Assembly (NCBI GenBank): GCA_036365145.1 | Contig: JAEOAD010000018.1 | Coordinates: 12,196,501 to 12,260,500, forward strand | Reading direction: 5' to 3' | DNA: 64,000 nt | DNA from: Orientallactaga sibirica | Taxonomy: Eukaryota > Chordata > Mammalia > Rodentia > Dipodidae | Shown: one piece after another, positions 1 to 10,958 of the stretch | Layout: the number at the start of each line of letters is the position of its first letter | Position numbering within the stretch: position 1 is the stretch's first letter | Notes under the pieces: generated by a model | The model's database searches: none | Told to the model about the DNA's origin: nothing | Seen by the model: only the letters and a program-made list of their open reading frames with translations | Translations under genes and position numbers: made by a program

Positions 1-197
1 CCTGGAAAAATCCAGGCTCCAAGAAGTGGAAGCTGTTTGGCCTAGAGCTACTGCACAAACTCATACCAAATAAAGATCCTCAGCGGATGGGAGGACTAAA
101 TGGGATCCTATATGTGAAGACTTGGTATAAATTCTTTGAGTTTGGCATAGAGGCTCCTCACCATGGCTCTTCACCACTTGGGAGACAAAAGCAGGAG

Positions 198-266
198 TAT
201 TATTACTAGCCAGGGCTACATAGCAAGACCCTGTCTTAGAAAAAGAAAAACAAACACAAACAAAAG
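198..266 (+). repeat. B1-like SINE 3' fragment
   Basis: The sequence shows the typical end of a 7SL-derived B1 monomer (CCAGGGCTACATAGCAAGAC, then CCTGTCT) followed by an A-rich tail. The 5' half is not recognisable. The first ~170 bases of the window match nothing I recognise. Confidence 0.45.
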
Positions 267-304
267 GTTGAACAAAATGTCCGGCAGATTAAGAATTCCA
301 TAAA

Positions 305-545
305 TGAGGGCTTGGGAAATGGTTCCATGGATAGAGTGCTTACTGTGCAAGTACAAGGACCACAGTTCCTGTCTGCATCACCCACAGAGATGCCAGGTGG
401 ACTCATTGGCCCATGTGTAATGCCAGCATTATCTGAGTTCAAATGGGAGACCCTGTCTCAATATATAAAGTGGAGCGCAATCAAGGATGACATGTGATGT
501 CAATCCCTGGCCTCCAATGCCTACGCACACATGCAGAAACAAAAA
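305..545 (+). repeat. B3-like SINE, diverged
   Basis: This is a composite SINE: a tRNA-like head (GGCTTGGGAAATGGTTCC, degraded A box), a B1-like middle with GAGACCCTGTCTCA, and a tail of the CCTGGCCTCCA..CACACATGCAG kind that ends rodent B3 elements. It sits directly upstream of a second B3-like copy in the same direction. Confidence 0.5.
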
Positions 546-547
546 AC

Positions 548-852
548 CTTCTACAAATGGCCTGGGACATAGCTCACTTGGTAAAGTGCTTGCCACACAA
601 GCATGAGAACCTGAGTTCAGATTCCTAGTACCTGTATAAAAGCTGGGTGCAGTGATGTGCACCTGTAATCCCAGCTCTGGGAATGCAGACATAGGAGGAT
701 ACCTGAGGCTTGCTGGCTACTTGTCTAATCAAGTTGTTGAGCTCCAGGTTCAGTGAAGGACCTGTCTCAAAAATAAGATAGAGAGCAATCGAAGGGAACA
801 TTCAACATTGGTCTCTTTCCTAAATGCCTATGTGTAAACACATGCATAGCTC
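548..852 (+). repeat. B3-like SINE
   Basis: A tRNA-like head (TAGCTCACTTGGTAAAGTGC; a B-box-like GAGTTCAGATTCC) is followed by a B1-derived portion (AGCTGGGTGCAGTGATGTGC) and the phrase GAGCTCCAGGTTCAGTGA, characteristic of B3 elements. The 3' part is diverged. Confidence 0.6.
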
Positions 853-859
853 TCACACA

Positions 860-1268
860 AAGAAAAGTAGAATTTACAAATTATAATTTTATTGTCAGCC
901 TTAATGTGCATGCCAATTTACACACCTCATTCCTGTACTTTTAAGAATAAAGAAGAGACAAATCATAGTTTCAGCCTCACTTTTGGGGGCAAGCAGAGCT
1001 ATCTCTCTGTCATTCTAGTAGGAAAGCCTCATAATTAAAAACTAAAATAAAATGTCACTCTTTGGGTTTTTATTTTAACCAGCCCACAACATTTTTTTAA
1101 ATCCGCCTTTGCCCTTCAGAAACCCTGCAGCTGACGGCAGGGAAGGCAGATGAGCAGCCTTTAGATGTCTCCGATTCTTGAATTTTCCACTACTTATTAA
1201 AATTCCATCTTTCCCATTGCCTGATCCCACAGGCTCCCAACTGCAGACCCTGTGGAACAGAGCCTGTT
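860..1268. other. No recognised feature
   Basis: No repeat family or convincing reading frame was recognised. Base composition is ordinary, with a short T-rich run near 1090. Confidence 0.4.
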
Positions 1269-1269
1269 C

Positions 1270-1440
1270 AGGTTTGATTCATTTATTCATCAAACACTTA
1301 TTGTGCATGCCTTCCATGCTGGCACCGCACCAGGCTCTGCACTAACTGGGTGGATAAAGTAACATTTCTATTATCGGTGAGCTTACAGTTTAAGGTAGAC
1401 ACATATACACAAATTGCTATGGCACAGGGGAGAAAATACA
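1270..1440 (-). repeat. L2 LINE fragment (3' end)
   Basis: ATTCATCAAACACTTATTG, a diverged size-and-gain section (GCACCAGGCTCTGCAC) and GAGCTTACAGTTTAAGGTAG match the reverse complement of the mammalian-wide L2 3' end. Divergence is high, as expected for a pre-rodent element. Confidence 0.6.
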
Positions 1441-1481
1441 ATGAGGGGAACTTAAGAGGAAATGGAGGGGAGAAGGCAGTA

Positions 1482-1850
1482 TATTAGTAACATTTCTTGT
1501 TGCTATGACAAAATATCTGAAAAAAAAAAAAAAACACTTAAGGAAGGAAGAGTTTATTGTGGCTCCGACCTTGAGGGTACAGTCAATCATGGTGGGAGCC
1601 GCTGGTTGCAGGAGGCTGAGACAGTTAATCACGCTGCATCTGTAGCCAGGAAGCAGAGCAATGAATGCTACTGCTCAGTTCCTTTTCTCTGTTTCCTTCA
1701 AGCCGCAACCTCAGCCCATGAGATGGTGCTGCCCACAGTTAGGCTTGATTTTCCTACTTGATTAATTTCATCTAGAAATGCTCTCATAGACCAGCCTCTG
1801 GATTTGTCTTTCCTGGCAGATTCCAGATCCAATCAAGTGAAAAACTAAGA
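1482..1850 (-). mobile_element. MaLR-type LTR, old copy
   Basis: GTAACATTTCTTGTTGCTAT, GACAAAATATCTGA and GGAAGGAAGAGTTTATTGTG are the reverse complement of the 3' half of MT/ORR1-like LTRs (polyadenylation region followed by the AAGTAACTAATACA-type end). A poly-A expansion interrupts the copy near 1520. The far end (1750-1850) belongs to the subtype that starts TGTGATGG. No matching TSD was found. Confidence 0.55.
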
Positions 1851-1853
1851 TTA

Positions 1854-2067
1854 GGGCTGGAAAGATGGCTTAGCAGTTAAGGCGCCTGCCTGCTAAGTCT
1901 AAGAACCTGGTTCCAATCTCCAGGTCCCACGTTTAGCCAGATACAAAGTGACGCAAGAGCGCAATGCTGCCCTTGCCCACAAGGGGGAGCACGCATCTGG
2001 ATTTCGTTCACAGCAGCTGAGAGACTGCTGGTGCGCCCATCTCTGTCTCTCTCTCCTTCTCGCTCTC

Positions 2068-2096
<29 letters not shown>
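1854..2096 (+). repeat. B2-like tRNA SINE, subfamily b
   Basis: The head GGGCTGGAAAGATGGCTTAG contains a pol III A box, and GGTTCCAATCTCC is a degraded B box. The body carries the subfamily-specific stretch GTGACGCAAGAGCGCAATGC. The copy ends in a CT tract and about 29 A. AAGATTA occurs just before it (1847-1853) and just after it (2100-2106), a likely TSD. Confidence 0.85.
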
Positions 2097-2098
<2 letters not shown>

Positions 2099-2394
2099 CA
2101 AGATTAACCATCACACATAGGTAGCTCCATATGGGTGTGGGAGGGACGTCAAGAAAGGAGGCTCCAGAAAGGAGGCTATCCAACATCCAACTCAAAGGGG
2201 AAAAGTTCAGTACTTTTGCTAAGAACCTGACAATGCCCCTGTTCTTTCTCTTACTACCATTTTTCATTCATTGGTAATATTTAACTTCTTCCCCATTCTT
2301 ACTTATTGCTGTATAGCTAGCATCTTTAAATAACATCTAGCTAGTAGCTAGTAGTGGTATGGGCCACACTTCATCTTTCAACCCTCTTGGCATC

Positions 2395-2715
2395 CTAACC
2401 CCTGATATCCAGGAGAGGACTGCATTTGGAGATGGGGTCTTTAAAGAGGTAAGTGAAATGATGTCTAATGGTGTGCCTTAATCTAATACCATGGGTGCTG
2501 TGCACAGGAGAGGAGATTAGGGCATGGCACTTACAGAGGGACAAGATGTGACAACATAGGAGAAAATGCCACCTAGAAGTCAAGGAGAGATGTCGCAGAA
2601 GGAACCAACCCTGCTAATACCTTGATTTTGGACTTTCATCACTCCAGAGCTGCAAGAAAAGTTTCTGCTATTTAAGCTACCAGCCTCTGGTATTTTGTCA
2701 TGGCAGCTCTAGCAA
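2395..2715 (+). mobile_element. MLT1-like ancient LTR
   Basis: GGAGATGGGGTCTTTAAAGA, CACCTTG-like ATACCTTGATTTTGGACTTT, CCAGAGCTGCAAGAA and CTGGTATTTTGTCATGGCAG follow the order of landmarks in MLT1/MST-type MaLR LTRs. The 5' end is missing or unrecognisable. Confidence 0.55.
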
Positions 2716-2719
2716 AAAC

Positions 2720-2995
2720 CCAAAATATATTTATTGAATGAATGAATTGCTGGCATTGGAATTGGAAACCACATATTCTCCCTTCCTTATGACTAAATCA
2801 TGGAGTCCCTGCAGGCTACAGGGTTATTAAATGTAATACAGTAAATACTCAAAGTGTGTGAGTTTGCTGATAAACTTAGTATAGCTCTAAGGAACAGTTG
2901 CGTTTTTTTAAGATAGAAAGGTTTTCAAGATCGAAAAGTTCATGATCTAACTGCAAGAAATAAGGATTATGAAAGAAACTGAGGTTCCCTAACCA
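2720..2995. other. No recognised feature
   Basis: AT-rich sequence with no family recognised; it lies between the MLT1-like LTR and a MIR-like patch. Confidence 0.35.
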
Positions 2996-2997
2996 CC

Positions 2998-3130
2998 ACT
3001 ATGGAGTATCTCAGTGGGCTTGGAGCTTTCCAACCACTATTAAATTTAACTCTCACTTACAATCTGAGAAATGTATATTAAGATCGACATTTTACAAATA
3101 ATGGAGCTGAGAAATAAGAGAATTTTGGTG
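2998..3130 (-). repeat. MIR-like SINE fragment
   Basis: TTTACAAATAATGGAGCTGA and GAAATAAGAGAATTTTGGTG resemble the reverse-complement MIR core (TTTTACAGATGAGGAAACTGAG). The match is weak and could be chance. Confidence 0.35.
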
Positions 3131-3460
3131 GGTTCCTACATCTTATTGCATTTGATGTCTAAATCAGTATTCAGACAGTGCTTTTTTTAATTTCCTTGAA
3201 TATTTTATGTCTGTTATGTCTCTATCTCTTTTCAGCAGTTCTATGATCCAGAAAACATTAGTGACTCAACCAGTGTTATGTGTACATGCTTAATTTAAAT
3301 TTACCAATCTCAATTCTGCAGTAGGAAATAGGAACTAAGTGTAGAAGCTTGTAGCTCATGAGGCAAATTGTAAGGCATATAAAGTAACATGATATAGTCA
3401 GCCTTCTACACTCATGGGGTTTATACCCATAAACCAACCATTGATAAAAAATTTTGGAAA

Positions 3461-3714
3461 GGGACTTGAGAGATGGCTTAGTGGTTAAGGCGCTTGCCTA
3501 CTAAGCCTAAGAAAGCCGGTTCCAATCTCCAGGTCCCACGTTTAGCCAGATGCAAAGTGACGCAAGGGCACAATACTGCACTTGCCCACAAAGGGGCGCA
3601 CGCATCTGGAGTTTGTTCACAGCGGCTGAGAGGCCTCTGACGTGCCCACTCTCTATCTGTCCCCCTCCTCCTCCCTCTCTCTCTATCTCTCTCTATGTCT
3701 CTCTCAAAAAAAAA
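3461..3714 (+). repeat. B2-like tRNA SINE, subfamily b
   Basis: It has the same body as the copy near 1.9 kb (CAAAGTGACGCAAGGGCACA) and a CT-rich 3' tract ending in A9. It interrupts the Tigger-like element. The target sequence appears on both sides as TTTTGGAAAG and TATTGGAAAG, an imperfect TSD. Confidence 0.85.
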
Positions 3715-3842
3715 TATTGGAAAGATAGCAAATAGGCATAGACTTTTTCTTGATATTATTCCCTAAACATTACAGTATAACAACTATTTATATTTTACTA
3801 CATTCTTTAAGTAATCTAGAGATGATTCACAGTATACAGGAG

Positions 3843-4075
3843 AGCTGATCATGGTCATGCATACCTGCAATCCTAGCACTTCAGTGGCGGAAGCATGAGA
3901 ATCATGAGAAAAAGCCAGCCTGGAATGCATAGCAACACTCATTCTCAAAAATAAGTAATAAATAAGCAAACAACCAAGAGCTAGGGATGTGACTTAGTGA
4001 TAGGGCACATATCATGCACAGGGCCTTAGACTTCATCCCTAATACCACAAAATAAATCATAAATAAATAAAATAT
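3843..4075 (+). repeat. B4-like SINE (B1 plus ID-like parts)
   Basis: CATGGTCATGCATACCTGCA to CATTCTCAAAAATAAG reads as a diverged B1 monomer. It is followed by AGCTAGGGATGTGACTTAGTG, an ID-like tRNA-Ala-derived head, ending in A-rich AATAAATAAATAAA. It interrupts the Tigger-like element. Confidence 0.5.
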
Positions 4076-4203
4076 GTGAGAGGATTTGCATAGGTTATAT
4101 ACAAATGCTGCAACATTTTATATAAGGGTCTGGAGTACCTGTGGGGTTTCTTATCCATGGTAATCCTGGAAAATCCTTTATGGACATTGAGGGATGATTA
4201 TGT

Positions 4204-4735
4204 ACATGTATTATACAAAGATAAAATGAATGAGAAGAATATCAGTGTGGCTTGGAAGTAATGAATGAAAAGATCCATTCATAAAGTGCAACCATGCCAG
4301 CTTGAGGCTGATGGTCCTCTATACCTTATGCTGGCAATGTGCATTATAGTCCCATTGTGATTCTTTGTATGCCATACCCAAGGAACACAGATAAAAACAC
4401 AGCTTACCAGCAGACATGAGGCCAACTATAATTCCTGTCTAGGAACACTTACTGCTCTTCCTGACATCTCTCCAACACAGATCAAAGTAGTTTGTCATCT
4501 AGCTGTCATATCATCATTACATCAGACTGTAATTCTAGTACTTGAAATCACACCATCAGCAGGGAATGCATATGAAGAGATTCAAAGATGGATGGGGAGA
4601 GGACCCAGCAATTCTGAGTGGCATGGTTCTTTCTCCCTACTGGTATGATAACCTAAGTGCTCTAAGCTACTCACTTTTCCCATGCATCACAATGAGCTAC
4701 TAAAATTGATCAAATACTTAAAAAAACTTTATTTT
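4204..4735. other. No recognised feature
   Basis: No repeat or coding signal was recognised. TCAAATACTT at 4710-4719 is the left TSD of the next SINE. Confidence 0.4.
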
Positions 4736-4967
4736 CTTTTTTCTAGTTATTTTATTTTATTTATTTGAGAGAGAGATAGAAAGAGGCAGAGAGAGAGAGA
4801 GACAGAAGGAGAGAGAGAGAATGGGCACACCAGTGCCTTCAGCCACTGTAAACAAACTCCAGATGCATGCACCACCTTTTTGGCTTATGTGGGTCCTGGG
4901 GAATTGAACCTGGGTCCTTTGGCTTCGCAAGCAAATACCTTAACGGCTAAGTCATCTATCCAGTCCC
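4735..4967 (-). repeat. B2-like tRNA SINE
   Basis: In reverse orientation it shows the A/T-rich tail, a GA-rich tract, the body with GGGGAATTGAACCTGGGTCC (B box complement) and the head ending at CTATCCAGTCCC. TCAAATACTT flanks it at 4710-4719 and 4968-4977, a clear 10-bp TSD. Confidence 0.85.
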
Positions 4968-5269
4968 TCAAATACTTCTTAATTTTGTCTATGAGTGTTC
5001 CTGCTCATGACTCCTGAGGTGGCCTGTCTGGTATTGTGCTTGAGGCCACAGCTACAGAAAAGTCATTTCCATACCCAACACCCACCATAGTATATCTGTG
5101 TATTATAGGTAGTTTGTCCTCATGACCAGAGGCACAACCCCATGGGTACCTAGTGGAAAATGATATCTTTCTAAAAGAAGAGACTCCCTCCACCAAAAAT
5201 GTCTCCTGTTGGAATTTTTTGTTCTATACAATGTCTAATTTTGGATCTTCATTTGCATCAAATATATAT

Positions 5270-6540
5270 AATCTTGAGTAAATATTTATTATTATTATTA
5301 TTAACAAGATGTTTCATATGTATACATCATGAGTCGGCACCCTCTTTTCCCTCATCCCTGCCCCCATTCCATTGGGGACACTCCTCAGTGGGGTTGTAGT
5401 TATTCCCCATGGAGTTGTGGTTTATGCATTGTTGGGGCAGTAGTCAGTTATTTTGGGGGATAGTAAATGCCTCTGGGCATGATGTCTCAACCTGTGGTTC
5501 TTAAAATCTTTCTGCCCCCACTTCAGCAAAATTCCCTGAGCTGTGATGGGTGAGTTTTAAGTCTATTTCAGTTATGAGCTCTTAGTAGCCTCTTGGATCT
5601 CTGCTTTGGTAGGTGTGGAGTATCCTCAGGGTCTGTCTCCTACACTCCGGTGGTGATTATCAGGAACAGCATGGAAGAAGCACTCTTGCTTATCTCCCCA
5701 GTTTCTCTGTGGATTCAGCTGTGGCTTGGCTATAGTGTGAGGGGTAGTTTATTTCCTCTGGTCTCACTACCTTCTAAAAAGGAAGAACAGTTTCTCCAAT
5801 GGAGGGTTAAGTCAGCATAGTTTAAATAGGATAAACATTATTAATTTATTAATTAAGAGAACTTGATGTATGTAACCCCTCTTACCCAAAGACTAGTGAG
5901 AGCTTGACACTGGAGAACATAATCTTTATCTCCATAGGATTCTGATCTGGTTTCTAATTCCAGATATGGGTTCCTTTATACTGAGCTGATCTCTTAGCCA
6001 ATCAGAAAGTTCTTGGTTACCCACTGAGGCTGTGTGCCACCATTGCACTGGTGTGTACATCATGCCAGGTGTTAGCTTCTGGGTAGCTTAGACTTAGACT
6101 TCTGGTTATTCAGACTGTTGTTGGCTGTTTTATTTATTTTTTTTTCTATTTCCTTTTCTCCCTGGCCATGAGAACAGAAGCATTGGTAGTTTTTGTCAGT
6201 TCCCACTCCCTCTTCTCCCATCAATACTCCAGGTGGGGTGAGCTGTCCATACTGCTTTCAGCCTTGAGCTGTGAGTTCAGTGGAGTGGCAATCCTGGGCA
6301 CATTATGAAGGATGTTACATACCTGAGGTGTTTGGACTTAGAACTCTGGGTAGTATCCACCTATAATATCTGCCTAAATTCACAATTTTCACAGCAACAA
6401 TCTGGGCACCAAGAGTAAGGAAGCTTGAAATTTAGGCATACTAACCTGATGTCAATAACTGGAGCCACACCACGTGGCTGCAGCTGGTCATGTTACATCT
6501 GTTAATGAACTGCAGCCCCCAGTATGGGTCTAAGATTTCT
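5270..6540 (-). mobile_element. L1 3' UTR-like block, family 2
   Basis: The left end (ATTATTATTATTAACAAGAT, then ACATCATGAGTCGGCACCCT) is the reverse complement of an L1 3' terminus with an A/T-rich tail. CAAAATTCCCTGAGCTGTGA and ATGATGTCTCAACCTGTGGT are further landmarks I associate with rodent L1 3' UTRs. No ORF2 protein sequence is visible, so this is a 5'-truncated copy. Several short open frames here are non-coding. The right boundary is uncertain. Confidence 0.5.
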
Positions 6541-6720
6541 AGAAGTCCTTGTCAAAGTGGTGGATTGTTGGACAACACCATGTGAACACTGGATTCATTC
6601 ACTAAGCCCTTGGGAAGATATAGTGTATTATAGTATATAACACCCACTGTATAAAAGGACACAGGACAGCTCTTCAAAATGCCTTCCTGTCACTAAACGT
6701 GTGAACTTGGGCAAGGTGTT

Positions 6721-7047
6721 TGTAGCAGACAGCTTCAGGTTCACTGAGATGAACTTCCACACCAAGCAAGTTATAGAGGAGGAGATATTTATTGACGCTT
6801 ATAGATCCAGGGGAAGTTCCATAATGGCAGAAGGAGCTGGAAGACACAAGCCAAAAGCCACACTGCACAGCACACCTCAGGAACTCCAGCTAAACACACT
6901 TGGCATATCTTTAAATTGAAATCTCAAACCCGCCACCACACCTTAAGATCCACCCAGTGGCATTCCCTTCAGCCCGGTGGCTGCAGATGCAAACTACAAA
7001 CTAATAAAACACTGAATATATTGGGGACATCTATTCAAACTACCACA
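6721..7047 (-). mobile_element. Solo LTR, family A
   Basis: It starts TGTAGCAGAC and ends TACCACA, so in its own orientation it runs TG...CA. The reverse complement carries CAATAAATA (polyadenylation signal) near the 3' end. GTGTT flanks it at 6716-6720 and 7048-7052, an exact 5-bp TSD. At 327 bp it is somewhat shorter than the other copies. A 5-bp TSD with TG...CA ends fits an ERVL/MaLR-type solo LTR. Confidence 0.85.
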
Positions 7048-7239
7048 GTGTTTTCACATATGGGAAATAGGAGTCAAAGATATCCTTGCACACAAGATAG
7101 TGATATAAGGTTGTCTACTGAACCCACAAACCCCATGCAGCACATAGGAAACTCTTAGCTAGGACAGATGCTCCTATTAATGTAAAAATGTACCCCAATT
7201 TGTCTGATAGCCTCTCAACATATCAACTTTCTCTCCATG

Positions 7240-7579
7240 TGTGTTGGTTTGATTCAGGTGTCCCCCATAAACTTATGTGTTCTGAATGCTAGGCTCCCAG
7301 CGGGTGGCAATTTGGGAATTGGAGCCTCCTGGACACAGTGTATTATTGGGAGTGGGCTTATGAGGGTTATAGCCACCTTCTCCTTGCCAGTGTTTGGTAC
7401 ATTCTCCTCCTGCTGTTGTCCACTTAATGTTGGCCAAGAGCTAGTGTCCACCCTCTGTTCATGCCACATTTTCCCCTGCCATCATGGAGCTTCCCTGTAA
7501 GCCAAAAGAAACCATTTCCTCCCATAAAGGGCTTTTTTGTTGGGCACTTTATGCCAGTAACAAGACTGTCACTGCAACA
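7240..7579 (+). mobile_element. Solo LTR, family C (MaLR-like)
   Basis: It opens TGTGTTGGTTTGATTCAG and closes CACTGCAACA. CCATG flanks it at 7235-7239 and 7580-7584, giving a 340-bp TG...CA element with a 5-bp TSD. The internal phrase CATCATGGAGCTTCCCTGTA matches the family copy at 39.5-40.1 kb. An ATAAAG near 7525 may be the decayed polyadenylation signal. Confidence 0.8.
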
Positions 7580-7584
7580 CCATG

Positions 7585-8165
7585 TCCCAAGTTTTCCTTC
7601 TAGTTTGAACGTACAACAGTTTCACTCCCCCTTGTTTTCTCCTGTTAATTCATGCCCTTGGAACTTCACCCAAGAAACTCATCAAAGGAATTTCTTAAAA
7701 AACTGAGTTCCTCCTTATGGAAAATTCCAGTGCCCATTGTTAATCATTCTTTTATCCACCTAGAGACAGAAGCACGTTTATAACTGCTATTGTTTCTGTA
7801 TATGCATATCTGCTTTGTTACATGAGGGTTAGCTTCAGCTTTAACTCTCAGAAGATAAAACCTCTTAGTCTTGGGGCTCTGAAGTGAATCACATCTTCCA
7901 TTCCTGGAAATGCAAAGCCACCTGAATGTAAAAGCCAGGCCAGGGCTTCACGAGGAGCCAAATCACCACCCAGCCTGGTAGAAATCTGGGAAAGGACAAG
8001 AGGAAAGCAGTGAAAGCTGCCCTGGGGCAAAGATCTTCAGGGATGCTTGCATTATAAGGGAGACTATGCTTCTGCAAAACAAAGATCTAAACTTGAGAAG
8101 GAGGAGGGGGAGGTATCTGCAGGGGAAGTCTTTAGGAAAAGAACTTGCCAGAATCACACTCTTAG
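7585..8165. other. No recognised feature
   Basis: No repeat family or credible coding exon was seen. Overlapping minus-strand frames between 7850 and 8157 are short, have no supporting composition and are treated as chance. Confidence 0.4.
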
Positions 8166-8176
8166 ATTTTGTTCAG

Positions 8177-8215
8177 TTTTTTTTTTTTTTTTTTTTGTTG
8201 TTGTTGTTTTTTAAA
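8177..8215. repeat. T tract with (TTG)n
   Basis: About 20 T followed by TTG repeats. It could be the reversed poly-A tail of a decayed retroelement, but no body was recognised. Confidence 0.6.
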
Positions 8216-8357
8216 CAAGGGAGCACCATTAACACAGGAAAAGGAAAATAAGAAAAAAAAATGCTTCCATGCCAGGTGATAGGTACCTCTACAACCTCAG
8301 AGTAGGAGCTTTCTCCTCTGTAGTTATGCACTGACAGACACATGTTTTCTTTTACAA

Positions 8358-8470
8358 TTGAAAAGAACCTTAGATATCTACACCAGTCACAATATATTGC
8401 AGAAGAATGTAAATGCAGAAAGGTCATGTGACTCGCACAACAAGGAAAGGGTATCAAGGATCTCTCAGGG
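8358..8470 (-). repeat. MIR-like SINE fragment
   Basis: AAATGCAGAAAGGTCATGTG then ACTCGCACAACAAGGAAAGG resembles the reverse-complement MIR core (GGTTAAGTGACTTGCCCAAGG). The match is weak. Confidence 0.35.
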
Positions 8471-9440
8471 ATTGAGAATTTACCAGCCCAGCTTGTTAGA
8501 AAAGGTGGAGTTATTACGAATCCTTCAGATGACAAGATCGTGTTTGCGTTGACACTCACACTAACATTATGGCAATTTCTCACCTGTGCTTATAGAAGAG
8601 CTCAAAGGTCCTGCCCCAGATCCCCAAGAGGGTGTGGAAAAGATTCAGATCCAAGTGCAGACAAACTCACTCCCAAAGGCTGGCAGAAGTCACATGGCCT
8701 GAGGCCAGGAACATCTGCATTTCCACTACTATCTCCCTCTTCCTGTGCTGCCCAGATCAGCAATCTTCCTGAGTCTGTTTCTATTGCTTGAGGCACTGGC
8801 GCTGTCCTGAGAATGGTCAATTATTGAACTTGCCTCCCTTGGTTCCAGGTGTGTTGTTATAGATTCTTCCCTCTAAATGTTAGAACAATATCTTTCCAGA
8901 ACTGTACTTGCAGGGTGGGGGAGGTGTCTCTGCTTAAACCCTATAATCTTTATCTTTTGTTCATGACGGAGTCAAAATTCCTACTTTTAGCATGGGAGGG
9001 ACTATAGGATCTAGCGTACAGATTTCAAGCCACAGGACATGCTAAAACCAGCTCGGAGGTGGATTTTGATCAGCCTTTCATGGCCTAACAATTAAATATT
9101 TCAACATAAAAGTGCACACACATCTACTTTCTTCAGAAAAACAGTTACATTTCATGCCTTAATAAATGAAGTTAATAACACAAGAAGTAAATGAAATGTG
9201 CTTGGTCAGTGAAAATGTCATTATTTGCATTATGCTGGTCATAGGCCTGAATCAGCAGGGGCTGAGAAATAGTATCTGCTCAGGGTGGGTAGGAGCTAGC
9301 CAGAGCTCCAAGTCTGTACCCCTCTGTTCCATTGATTCACTTGAGTTCTCTATCAGGCTCCCCTAGAGGTGCTCAGCTTTGTGACTCCTGGCAGTTGCCT
9401 CAACCCCCAACATTTATACTTCCTGTTTCTTGCCTCTCAG
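8471..9440. other. No recognised feature
   Basis: About 1 kb with no recognised repeat. Open frames at 8540-8791 (+) and 8602-8820 (-) overlap each other on opposite strands and have no recognisable protein features. Confidence 0.4.
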
Positions 9441-9444
9441 TTTC

Positions 9445-9577
9445 TTTTCTACAAGTGTATGCTGTGGGGAGTGTGCACGAGAGTAGGTATGAGTATGCGT
9501 ATGGATAGATGTATGGGCACGAGTGTGGAGGCCACAAGTGGACAGGAGATGTCTTACTTAACCACTCTTCACTTTAC
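9445..9577 (-). repeat. B3-like SINE 3' part
   Basis: A GTGTGCACGAG..GTATGAGTATG stretch followed by TGTGGAGGCCACAAGTGGAC and GAGATGTCTTACTTAACCAC is the reversed CA-rich tail and adjacent body of a B3-type SINE. The rest of the element is absent, and the L1 tail begins directly after it. Confidence 0.5.
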
Positions 9578-10958
9578 TTTTTTTGTTTGTTTGTTTATTT
9601 TATTATATATATATATATATATATATATATTTAAATTATTATTTTTATTGACAACTTTTATACTTACATACAAAAAAACCCTGATATTTCCCTCCCCTCC
9701 CCCATTCCACTTTAGAACTCCAATCTCCATCATATCCCCTCCCTCTCTCCATTAGTCTCTCTTTTAATTTGATGTCATCATCTTTTTCTTCTATTTTGAG
9801 GGTCTTGTGAAGGTATTGCTAGGCACTGCAAGGTGATGGATATCGAGGCCAATTTCTGTCTGGGCAGTTGCATTGTAAGAAGTCATACCCTTCCTTTGGC
9901 TCTTCCATTCTATCTTCCCCCTCTTCTGCAATGGTCTCTGAGCCTTGGAGGGTGTGACAGAGGTGTTTCAGTGCTGGGCACTACTCTATCCCTTCTTCTC
10001 AGCACTATGTGGCCTTTTGGGTCATCCCAGTGGTCATCGCCATCTGAAAAGAGAAGTTTCTCTAACCAGAAGTGAGAGTGGCATTAATATGTGAATATGA
10101 GCATTAAGTGTAGTATTTTCAGGGCAGTTTGGTGGGAATAATATATACATTTAGTCAGACAAGAGCAGGCTTTATACCCCTAAGGCTCATGACCTCACCT
10201 ACCATAGACTTTTACTTAGGTTTTTCAGTACCAGGTATGTATTCCTTCCCGTAGAGAGGGCCTTCAGTCCAATTATGGAGCAGTTGGTTATCCCAAGAGT
10301 AGACAAGCCACTATTGCACCCGTTCAGTCATTGGGCTTGTCTGGCCAAACTTGAATATTCAGCGTCCACTGTTTTCACTGCTGATGACTTCTGTCTCCCA
10401 TATGCTACATGAAGTGCAGCTTTTTCCAGCTTTCAGTTGGCTGGTCTACAGGGAGAAGGTTTTCTGCTCTGCACCAGCTTGCTTTCTCAGTGACCTTGCC
10501 TCTCAGGCAAGAGATGTCTTCAGCAATAGGGTCTTACTATCTGTTTCTCAAGGGAAACCAAGGGCTTTGGCAAAAGCCTTTAATGTTTTGTAGGCTACTG
10601 GGACCTCCTTGGCCAACAACTCACTGGAAGGTATCCCATCCCAGGTACTGAAAATTTTCTAGTAACAGTCTACAGCTTCTAGATGTGCCACTATTCAAAA
10701 AAGTAATTTTACATAAGTCTTATTCACAATATCTTGAATTTAGATTGACCCTCCCCCTGCCCTTCTTTTATGCATTCTCTTCCCATGGCCTCACTTAAGA
10801 CATTCCCCTCTCTGTAATCAGTTCTTCTACTTACATATGTGCAATACCATACACTTAAGTCCTTCCCTTTCCTCCCTCCCTTATAGCCTTTTACCAGCTT
10901 ACTGGTTTCTGGTACCTATTTTTGGTTCCAGTTCACACACAAGTCTATACATTTGTAG

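Larger units (their letters stand above)
3395..4203 (+). mobile_element. Tigger/pogo-type DNA transposon remnant
   Basis: The left end GTCAGCCTTCTACACTCATG and the right end, read in reverse as AATCATCCCTCAATGTCC, resemble the inverted termini of old non-autonomous Tigger-type elements. Between them are the known landmarks TTGATATTATTCCCTAAACA, AAGTAATCTAGAGATGATTC and TTTTATATAAGGGTCTGGAG, in the expected order. Two later SINE insertions split it into three pieces: about 3395-3460, 3715-3840 and 4076-4203. The flanks TATA and TTATG are compatible with a TA target site. Confidence 0.65.

Noticed and set aside
1899..2267. A 122-codon minus-strand frame with arginine-rich and phenylalanine-rich runs
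   Set aside because: It is the reverse of a B2-like SINE and its poly-A tail.
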